DNA from: Neoceratodus forsteri
Lineage: Eukaryota > Chordata > Ceratodontiformes > Ceratodontidae
Assembly: GCA_016271365.2 (NCBI GenBank)
Contig: CM057452.1
Location: 1,244,679,001 to 1,244,743,000 of the forward strand
Reading direction: 5' to 3'
Length of the DNA stretch: 64,000 nucleotides
Positions within the stretch are counted from its first letter, which is position 1; every line of letters starts with the position of its first letter. The notes under the pieces are model-generated. The model was given only the letters and a program-made list of their open reading frames with translations. It made no database searches and was not told the origin of the DNA. The translations under genes and the position numbers were made by a program. Of this stretch, positions 56,981-64,000 are shown one piece after another.

Positions 56981-58621
56981 TGTTTTAGCCACTAACTGGC
57001 ATTCAGGACAGGTGAGACAATACTGTTCTACGTCTTTATGAATACCAGGCCAGAAGAACCGGTATAAGATTCTAGCTGTTGTACGGTCTCTTCCTAGATG
57101 TCCAGCAAGGGGGCGATCATGAGCAAGCTGTAATAATTGTGACCTATATTTCTTAGGTACTAATAATTGGTCCACCTGTTCCCCTGTTCTAGGGTGTGTA
57201 CAAATATGATACAGTAAATTGTGCTTCACCCTGTAACAAGGATGCCCCTCCATCGCCTCTTGAGATACCTGCGAAAACAAAGGAATTAGAGTTTCATCTG
57301 TCTTTTGTTCGTTTTCAAAATCACATTTTCTTGTCAAAACAGTCATATCAATCTCTTTATTGTCAACCTTAAAGGCATGAGCTTTAGTCCAGTGCAATTT
57401 ATCTTGTCTTCGTTCCCTTTTTGTCTTCCTAGTTTTCCCTGGGGCTCCAAAAACATCGTCATCCAAGGGTGGCAAAGGGAATTTTTCACCTTCCTTAGAT
57501 TGTGCCCGTGTGGTAGCAGCAGCCAAATATATCTTAAAGTCAGGATGATCTTGGCCTAGTAATACTGGAACTGGTAATAGTGGTACTATCCCAACATCTA
57601 ACACTCTTTTGGAGTGAGCAGTCTGTAATTCTACAGATGTTGTTGGGTATTGATGTACGTCCCCATGAATGCAAATCACCCCTGTTTGCCCAGTATTCCT
57701 GGGATGTCCTTTAACCAATTCTGGGTGAACCAAGGTTTGTTTACTCCCTGAGTCAATAAGTCCCATGACTGTCTGTGTTCCAATTTGTATTGGAATGACA
57801 TATTGTCCCAGATTAGCTAGGGCTAGATGTACATTTCCAGATTGTTTTTTCCGACAAAACTGAGCAATATGATCCCTTTCATGACAGTCCCGGCATATGA
57901 TCTCAGACAGGGGTGGTCTAGTTGGTCTAATCCCAACCCGGGTTATCTGTTGTCTAACAGACGGACCAGTTTTGGTATTTGGGGCCACAGGAGAGGGTAA
58001 AACAGAAGAAGGTAAAAAATTAGAAGGTCTCACCATAACAGTCCCAGCAGGTGGCATCTTCTTCCGATAAGGATGCGCTGTTAAATAATCCTCAGCTAGT
58101 GAAATGGCCTTCTCTGACGTGTCAGGGCGGTGTTCTTTAACCCAGAGCTGTACATCCTGAGGCAACACCTTTATATATTGTTTCACCACAATAGCTTCTA
58201 TAATTTGATTTATCGTCTTAGTTCCGGGTTGTAACCATTTAGTACATAAATCATTCAGTCGTACATATATTTCTCTGGGATGATCTGTTGGTTGGAATCG
58301 AAGTGTATGAAACCGTTGCTGATAGGTTTCAGCACTGATGTCATATCTTCTCAATATTTCTCTTTTTACCGCATCATAATTCCCCACTAGTTGACTGTCC
58401 ATGTTTCCATAGGCCAACTGGGCCTTCCCAGTGAGGTAAGGAGCCAGACGTAGGACCCACTGTCCCCTAGGCCATCCACAGGCCCCAGCAATCTGTTCCA
58501 AGGCAGTTAGATACGTTTCAATATCGTCCTGCTCACCCAATTTTGTGAGTTTAATGTCCTTTGGTGCCTCTGTTGCTGTTGCAGGACTCCTTCCGATACT
58601 AAAGGCTTGAAAGGCCCTCAA
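56849..58621 (-). pseudogene. Gypsy Gag (SCAN-like), CCHC knuckle, protease and integrase zinc finger
   Basis: A 590-codon open frame. Residues 97-182 (58076-58333) look like a SCAN domain: YQQRFHTLRF, RLNDLCTKWLQP, QYIKVLPQDVQLWVKEHRP. Host SCAN domains are thought to derive from Gmr1-like Gag capsids. C243-X2-C246-X4-H251-X4-C256 is a nucleic-acid-binding CCHC knuckle. LIDSGS (Asp 290) is the aspartic protease active site. H501, H508, C535 and C538 form the integrase HHCC finger (AGHLGRDRT, CLTCPEC). The frame is lost just after, near 56975. The first codon shown is TTG after an in-frame stop at 58631-58633, so the true Gag start is upstream. Confidence 0.92.
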
Positions 58622-58964
58622 TGTCTCCTGCTATCTTCTCTCATTTCATTCCTGTTCCTTTTCTCTCTCCTTCTGTTCCTTTTCCCTCTCCTTGTCTGCG
58701 GCTAACTGTTTTATACAGAGCCACCTCAGCAATTCATGTAACTGTTCTGGTGGCTCTTCTTCTAATACAGTCCCAGAGGCGGGCCTCAGCAGTTGCCCCC
58801 GAGGAGCTTCCTTCCTCCTGTAACATCTGCTCGGTTTTGAGTCTGTCTTTCTTATGCTCTGGTAGTCCAAACCATAGTGGTTCTCCCGTCTTATCCACCA
58901 TAGTCCTGGTCAGGACACCTTTGGGTCTGGTAACTGCTTCCTCCTCTCTTGTGCCGTTCTCCAT
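58622..58964 (-). pseudogene. Gypsy Gag N-terminus, frameshifted
   Basis: The likely Gag start is the ATG at 58962-58964, some 50 bases after the primer site (MENGTREEEAVTRPKG). The frame 58734-58964 continues to KTEQMLQEEG and then shifts. A second frame (58646-58870) carries EPPEQLHELLRWLCIKQL and a Lys/Glu-rich coiled-coil-like end (DKEREKEQKEREKEQE) before a stop. A further shift is needed to enter the SCAN-containing frame. Confidence 0.75.
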
Positions 58965-59012
58965 CTCTGGGTTGGTCTATTGATATCTTGGAAAATCGCC
59001 AAACTGACCTCG

Positions 59013-59030
59013 ATCCCACTACTGACACCA
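59013..59030 (-). other. Primer binding site, tRNA-Leu type
   Basis: Minus strand TGGTGTCAGTAGTGGGAT, two bases after the 5' LTR. It is complementary to the 3' end of vertebrate tRNA-Leu (..ATCCCACTYCTGACACCA), with one likely mismatch. Confidence 0.8.
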
Positions 59031-59102
59031 ATTGTAGAAGTGTTGTGATAGTAGACAAGACACAACTCCAGTTGAAGTGAGAGGAACTCAGACGTCCAAA
59101 GA

Positions 59103-59108
59103 TTTATT
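59103..59108 (-). promoter_or_regulatory. Poly(A) signal AATAAA in 5' LTR
   Basis: Minus strand CTGAATAAATC, about 70 bases before the LTR end. This marks the R/U5 side of the LTR. Confidence 0.6.
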
Positions 59109-59266
59109 CAGAGCAACATAGTACCGAATAAAATAACAACGGACTTACAACGACAAAATAAAGTCAAAATTCCAAGAATAACATAGATACAGCTCTAGAA
59201 AACAGCTAGAGCAGTGTTGCTGTCTATAAGACCAACACAAGAATGACTTTAAATGAAATTTGAGCT

Positions 59267-59276
59267 CTTTTTATAG
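59267..59276 (-). promoter_or_regulatory. TATA box of the 5' LTR
   Basis: Minus strand CTATAAAAAG, preceded by GGAGGAGTGG-type GC-rich sequence on the complementary strand. Initiation would be expected ~30 bases further down (near 59235-59240). Confidence 0.7.
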
Positions 59277-59772
59277 GGAGGAGTGGTCATATGACTTGTA
59301 ACCCCTTCCCTGAGTTTAACAGAGGAATATCTTTTGATTAAATTCATTTTCTTTTACTCTTCCGTAAATCAGATATATTCAGTTACTTCATAGGACCATA
59401 CCTATTACTCTAAATTCTATTTCTGAAACACAAGAAGTTAGTTTCACATTTTAAACTCCTCCCACATTAGAATAAATTATAAATATTAACTCAAAGGGGC
59501 CGGCCGGCTCTTAGAAAGAAAAAGAGAAGAAGGAGGAGCAGGAAGGAAAAAGGAGGAGAGCTGAAATAGTTCAAGTAAGAAAAAAAATACATTTTTAAAC
59601 ATAACCAAGGGACTCAGATAACCCAATGTTTTAACTCCGCTTACACAAAGGATTTAATTATTTATAATTTTATACAGATATCATTTAAACACTAAACTAA
59701 TATATTGCTTTTTTAAACAACACGAACCCAAGCATTCATATCCTGAAAATAAACTGTCCCTTCATTCAATAT

Positions 59773-60039
59773 TTGATACATTTATCTAAACAAGTATGTA
59801 GGCAAGACTCATTTTGGCATTTTGTTGGATTGTTGACCCGAGGTGGGGAAGAACTCCGAACTGCAAGACGCTATCCTTTGAATACTGCGGCTGGCGTAAC
59901 AGCAGGAACGGATTCAAATCTACATGTGAACCCGAATACAGCAATAAAGACCGCGGGTTTCTCTACGAATAAACAAAACATTTTTAACAAAGAAAATAGG
60001 ATCCTCGGTCCTATTGCTGTGAGCATTGAAAAAGAATGA
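59773..60039 (+). CDS. Antisense open frame in right LTR, 88 codons
   Basis: Counterpart of 53650-53916. The sense-strand frame that exists over the same place in the left LTR (53643-53930) is closed here by a TAG, while this antisense frame stays open. No known domain. Confidence 0.2.
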   Translation: MIHLSKQVCRQDSFWHFVGLLTRGGEELRTARRYPLNTAAGVTAGTDSNLHVNPNTAIKTAGFSTNKQNIFNKENRILGPIAVSIEKE

Positions 60040-60465
60040 TAATCCTCTCGTACGTTCGAGAGGGAGAGCTCACCAGGGAGAGAAAGAATTACTTCAATAA
60101 ATGATGCAATTCACTACGATCCTCTCGAACATACACATGTTCGGGGACTCAAGATAACATATATTTTAACGTTAAGACTCCTTTAAAACGGGGCAGGAAA
60201 ACCTGAAGAAATCACAATACTCGCTAGCCTAAAACACGAACAGAAAAGGGGGGGCACTTTGTTTTCAGGAGCTAGCGGAATAAATCATGTACGGAGCGCA
60301 AGTGTGATATGTAGGTGGCCAATCTACACACACACTTTGAACAACAGAGGGGGAACTAAATCTGTTGCGCAACAGACTTATAAAAAAAAAATAATACAAA
60401 TTGGATTTTGACTGACAGACTGCCAGCTCCTGAAGAAAAGCGAGAGAAAGGTATTCCCTATGACA

Positions 60466-60470
60466 GACCC
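60466..60470. repeat. Target-site duplication of the Gypsy element (right)
   Basis: GACCC, identical to 52905-52909. CR1 coding resumes in frame directly after. Confidence 0.92.
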
Positions 60471-61025
60471 CATCTGGAGTACTGTGTGCAGTTCTGGAGA
60501 CCCCATCTCCGCAAAGACATAGACAGAGTGGAGGCTGTCCAGAGGAGGGCAACCAAAATGGTGCAGGGTCTACACCAGAAGACATACGAAGAAAGACTAA
60601 AGGAGCTTAATATGTATACCCTTAAGGAAAGAAGGGAGAGAGGGGACATGATAGAAATTTTCAAGTACCTCAAGGGAATCAACAAAGTCCAAGAGGGTAG
60701 CATCTTTCAGAAAAAGAGATGTGCAAGAACAAGGGGGCACAATTTGAAGATAGAGGGGGACGGCTCAGAGGTAATGTGAGGAAGTATTTTTTCACAGAGA
60801 GGGTTGTGGATGGATGGAACAGCCTCCCTGAGGAAGTCATGGAATCAAGAATAGTGGGGGAATTCAAGAATGCATGGGACAGACATAAGGCAGTCCTAGT
60901 GGGGGGTAGGAGGAAGTAAGCTGTTGGTTAACTAGGATCTGCAGCTTATCTGTTAGGTAGGAAAATGGGCAGACTAGGCGAGCCAAGTGGTCCTTATCTG
61001 CTGACAAATTCTATGTTTCTATGCT

Positions 61026-62940
61026 CACCCTTTCCTTACTCAACCCTTCCAGATATAGCCTGGATGGCTTGGACCCAAAACACCATCTCTCAGCTTCTGT
61101 CTTTGCCTCCCCCCTTACTGACCTCCTAAATCTCTCCTTCAACCTTTGCACTGTTTCTGAATCTTGGAAGATTGCCAGGGTTCTCTCCTTCCACAAATGA
61201 GTTGATCTGTCCTCTCCTGGCAAATTCTACTCTATTTCCCTCCTCCCTTCTCTTGCAAAGCTGAAAGAGAAACTAGTCTACTCATGGCTTTCAGATTTCC
61301 TCCACTCCTCCAACTGCCTCTCCCTCTTCCAGTCTGGCTTTATGAAGAATCATTCTCCTCCCTACTTAGGGTCTCTGACTCCATCCTCTCAGTGATGAAT
61401 CAGGGGCACAACACAGCAGCCATTTTCATTGATCTGGCCAAGGCATTTGATTAGGTGTCACACTCACTCTTCCTGTTAAGCTGAGCTCAGCCAGCCTCTC
61501 TGTCCCCACTGTCAACTGGTTCCATTCCTACCTCTTGGACAGTCAACAATCAGCACAGGTAGGATGTGCCACCTCCCTTCCTCTCTGTTGCACGGTCAGG
61601 GTCCCACAAGGCTTCATTCAGGGTCCAATACTCTTCTCCATCTTCCTAAACAACATCCTTTCTGCCTGTGCCTGTGCCAACTTGCATAGTCACATGCATG
61701 CAGATGTCACAGTTCTCTACACCTCCAGTCCATCAACTGCATATTTGGAAGTCTCGCTCCAGGAAATCTTTCACAGTGCTCTGTGGTGGTTCCAGTCCAA
61801 ACAACTTCTGGTCAACACAAAAAAATAAAACTGTTTCTATGATGTTTTGTACCAGCCAGAAGCTGGTCCAGCTCACCCCCTTCCCTTCTCCTCTAAGCTG
61901 GGTGGCACAACACTTGAATTTGTTCCAACTTTCAAGTATTTCAGTCTGTGGTTAGATAGCAGCTTGACTTCTCTGTCCACATTGATGCTGTCCATGCCAA
62001 ACCCTGCCCCAGTTTCAGTGCCCTGTACCACAATAAGGACTGACTTTCTCCCCAGGTCTGCAAGTAGCTGGTCATTAAAATGGTTCTCCCAATTCTCAAC
62101 TATGCGGATGTGGTTTTTGGTATTGCCTCTCCACCTTCCTTGTTAGATTGAACACCTTCCGCAGTGCCTTCTGGGCTTTGCTGCCAACTTACCCTCTTGT
62201 ATCCACCGCTGCTCCCATTATTTCTATATCCATTCTCCCTCTCCCCACACATCACCAGTGTCACTGTGCTTACCTCATCTTCAAATACTGGTTTTGGTCA
62301 CTCCCTTCATACCTATCTCAGCTCCTCTCCGTGATCCATTGCTACTCCTGCTCTCTGCACTCACAGGGCCCCTACACCTTCTCCCTTTACCACCCACACT
62401 CCTTAGCTAAGAAATGTGCTTCTTATACTGTCTCCCCTCCTTCTGGAATCAGTTACCCTCCACCACCCATCTCTCTACCTCCATCCATCCTTTATATTCC
62501 AGCTCAAACTTCTCCTCCCTGCTCTTGACAACCTTCCTCCTGCACACTTCTTTACCATTGCCTGGCTTGCACACCACACACCTTCCTCCTCCCCAACATC
62601 ATAGCTCTAGCAACTTCACTTAGTTTATCAACCTGTATTGATTCTCTCTTTCAGCACCAGCATAGCCTCCCATCGCTCTGGCACTATATACTTCTTGAGT
62701 TTGCCCAATTTGCGTAGACAATTTATATGCTATTGTATTTCTCCTACTTTGCCATTTTGTCTGTACTGCAATCAACTTATGCTCTTTATGACACTGTCCC
62801 TGTATCCACATGACCAGAATGACTGCATTCTGTTTGTAATTGTGCTTCTCTCCTTCCCTTTTCCCCAGGTTCACAGCTGTAAATGAGCGTCAGCTAAGTT
62901 TGCCTATCCCAGCAAACAATTTTTAAATACATTAATAAAT
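61026..62940 (+). pseudogene. LINE B piece 4: reverse transcriptase and 3' end
   Basis: Begins at the codon interrupted by CR1 and reads LTLSLLNPSRYSLDGLDPK, then FASPLTDLLNLSFN, ESWKIARVL, LPSLAKL, SLFQSGF and AAIFIDLAKAFD with a stop just after. Next come VRVPQGFIQGPILFSIFLNN and a decayed catalytic box (HADVTVLY, so the second Asp is lost), FQSKQLLVNTKK and FVPTFKYF. Many frame changes. The 3' UTR ends CCCAGGTTCACAGC..CCCAGCAAACAATTTTTAAA with (AATAA)n at 62930-62940, resembling the LINE A tail. Confidence 0.82.
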
Positions 62941-63263
62941 AAAATTACACTGTTCAATCCCTCATTCCCCCTCTCCCATTGTTTCTATCAGCTTAAAAAA
63001 AGCAGGAAGGAAAGAATTCAAGAAGCAAGCCCAAGTCATGTGCTCAGTTTTATGGTGCTTGTTTTCTTGTCACATAAACATAGTAATTAATTTATTATTA
63101 TGGTAGAGTCACCTCTGTTATTTCCCTGGAGGGGGGGCTCGTGTAAGTGAATCCAAAGAGAATATACACAGTCCAAGGCCAGATAAAACAGTGCAGTTTA
63201 TTTAAGGTGGCTTTGTTTCCAACCCATTGGGTCACAATCCATTTAAAAACCATAAACGAAATC
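62941..63263. other. Unassigned spacer
   Basis: No recognised feature. A T-rich/A-rich patch around 62995 and a G7 run at 63132-63138. Confidence 0.35.
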
Positions 63264-64000
63264 CTACTGCTGTCCAGCGTTCAGTGGCATTGGAGTCACC
63301 CAGACTGATGGTTCTGGGCGACTTCAATGCCTGGGTCAATGACGAAGACTAGCCTTTTGGTCAACACTTCCTCCAGATGATGACATCCCTGGGCTTCACA
63401 CAGGTTGTTTCCTCAGCTACTCACAATGGTGGTCACTCGCTTGATTTGGTATTCCTCCTGGGTATCGAGGCCTCCGACCTGGTGGTGGAACCGGTCAGTT
63501 GGTCTGACCATTTCACTGTTGGGTTCAATTTCTTGACCCCCCTGGGTAGGTCGACCCCTGTGGAGATGGTCAGTTATTGCCCTTTGTGGGATGTGTTCCC
63601 TGAAGACCTGATGGTGATGATGGACCTCTCGCTGTTGGATGAGACCAGCTCAGATCCTGAGCAGTTGGTTATGGCCTATAATAGGACCGTCTCTTCAGCC
63701 CTCGATCTGATTGTTCCTGTCCGTGTTCACCCCCTCCTGCTTTGCCCTGTGGTCCCATGGTTTGATGGGACTCTTAGGGAGTTGTGGAGACAGGGGTATA
63801 GGTTAGAGCATCATTGGCAGAGGTCAGCCATAGATGCTGACCACCTTATTTTGCTAGAGCATTACAAACTCAATCAAACAGCAATTTCTCATAAGAAGGC
63901 AGACTTCCTGTCCAGGGGAAATTGCTGTCACACAGAACCATCCCGGTCAACTCTTCATAACCATTGACAGGCTGTGCAACCCAACCTGTCAGCGGTTCCA
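63264..64000 (+). pseudogene. Second L2 LINE copy: endonuclease end and linker, cut by window end
   Basis: Starts near MVLGDFNAWVND (about 63310), with an in-frame stop soon after. A 196-codon frame (63377-63967) then covers the endonuclease C-terminus (SLGFTQVVSSATHNGGHSLD, VSWSDHFTVGF) and the linker (VPWFDGTLRELWRQG, HKKADFLSR). The frame closes at 63965-63967, and RT would lie beyond the window. The same blocks at 20440-21060 are clearly of the same L2 lineage. This copy keeps WSDH, the catalytic His block, which is decayed in the first copy. Confidence 0.87.

Larger units (their letters stand above)
52910..60465 (-). mobile_element. Gmr1-like Gypsy LTR retrotransposon, complete structure, minus strand
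   Basis: A 7,556-bp element with two LTRs (52910-54357, 59033-60465), an exact GACCC duplication, a tRNA-Leu-type primer site and a purine tract. On the minus strand the order is Gag (SCAN-like) - CCHC - protease - integrase - RT - RNase H. Integrase upstream of RT is the diagnostic arrangement of Gmr1-like elements, unlike ordinary Gypsy. Over the first ~345 aligned LTR bases I count 8 substitutions (about 2.3%), so it is a fairly recent insertion. Frameshifts in Gag, integrase and before RT mean this copy cannot move by itself. Confidence 0.93.
59033..60465 (-). repeat. LTR at the right (5' LTR in element sense), 1433 bp
   Basis: In element sense starts TGTCATAGGG and ends CTTCTACA. It drives transcription toward lower coordinates. 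15 bp shorter than its partner, mostly in G/C runs. Confidence 0.95.
51895..60918 (+). pseudogene. CR1 ORF2: RT and C-terminal region, interrupted by Gypsy
   Basis: First part, 51895-52725: GPDGIHPRILKELR, NYRPVSLT, RQHGFTMGRSCQTN, AYLDFSKAFDAV with the first catalytic Asp, VPQGSVL, FADD (52540-52551) and CKVIHMGNKNPGEEY. A frame change follows, then MERDLGVIISDDLK and VIPLYRQLVRP (52745-52909). The Gypsy insert begins after codon CCC, and the frame resumes at 60471 with HLEYCVQFWRPHLRKDI, RRATKMVQGL, RGDMIEIFKYLKGI and, after a frameshift, KYFFTERVVDGWNSLPEEV. Catalytic residues are present. The missing N-terminal endonuclease and frameshifts make it inactive. Confidence 0.9.
51891..61022 (+). 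mobile_element. CR1 LINE, 5'-truncated, itself split by a Gypsy element
   Basis: CR1 sequence starts abruptly inside RT (GPDGIHPR) and ends in its 3' UTR with TTCTATGTTTCTATG. Without the Gypsy insert (52910-60465) and its 5-bp duplication it is about 1.57 kb. TGCT occurs at both edges (51887-51890; 61022-61025), and LINE B reads in frame across once one copy is removed. CR1 elements usually make little or no duplication, which fits. Confidence 0.85.
35700..62940 (+). mobile_element. LINE B: one non-LTR retrotransposon split into four pieces by three insertions
   Basis: Pieces: 35700-36840 (5' region, 2A-like motif, endonuclease), 47818-48315 (linker), 51767-51890 (just before RT) and 61026-62940 (RT and 3' end). 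All are on the plus strand in collinear order and together make about 3.7 kb, a normal LINE length. At the hAT and CR1 junctions the LINE frame resumes exactly once the duplicated target bases are counted once. The middle junction (48315/51767) is supported by a shared CAC..TGTGT block and by spacing that matches LINE A. The 5' end is not defined. Confidence 0.75.

Noticed and set aside
1..64000. CRISPR arrays, bacterial operons, tRNA or rRNA genes
   Set aside because: No regularly spaced short repeats with unique spacers and no intact tRNA cloverleaf or rRNA sequence; the content is vertebrate transposon DNA.

Overview
The window is vertebrate genomic DNA made almost entirely of transposable elements, with no host exon I can recognise. 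The mix is LINEs of the CR1, L2 and L1 groups, MIR-like CORE-SINEs, a Gmr1-like Gypsy LTR retrotransposon, a hAT DNA transposon, foldback/MITE-like elements, minisatellites and CA/TA microsatellites, nested to a depth of four. This suits a transposon-swollen vertebrate genome such as a lungfish, salamander, caecilian or coelacanth. The sequence alone does not decide among these.

Layout. 1-290: CORE-SINE (minus). 0.37-2.03 kb: 5'-truncated Jockey-superfamily LINE. 2.37-2.86 kb and 4.86-5.58 kb: CR1 fragments in opposite orientations. 3.74-4.36 kb: foldback element with ~140-bp inverted ends. 7.27-15.51 kb: full-length L1-type LINE on the minus strand, flanked by an exact 8-bp duplication. 16.37-17.00 kb: unusually long tRNA-headed retroposon. 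18.25-18.58 kb: CORE-SINE. 20.38-22.96 kb: L2 with a 697-codon open frame. 23-29 kb: little recognisable coding, but several repeat arrays and a candidate MITE. 29.1-33.73 kb: LINE A, preceded by repeats. 35.4-35.6 kb: CORE-SINE.

From about 35.7 to 62.94 kb one LINE (LINE B) lies in four pieces split by three insertions. A hAT transposon of about 11 kb interrupts its endonuclease region (36841-47809). An unidentified 3.45-kb segment interrupts the linker (48316-51766). A CR1 LINE interrupts the start of the reverse transcriptase region (51891-61022). The reading frame of LINE B continues across the hAT and CR1 junctions. The CR1 is itself split by a complete 7.56-kb Gmr1-like Gypsy element (52910-60465) flanked by an exact 5-bp duplication. 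The hAT copy has absorbed several further insertions. The window ends inside a second L2 copy (63264 onward).

Nothing here looks like a working host operon or gene. The open frames are transposon proteins: endonuclease, reverse transcriptase, transposase, Gag, protease, integrase and RNase H. Most carry stops or frameshifts. The youngest-looking insertion is the Gmr1-like element, whose two LTRs differ at only about 2% of positions in the part I compared.
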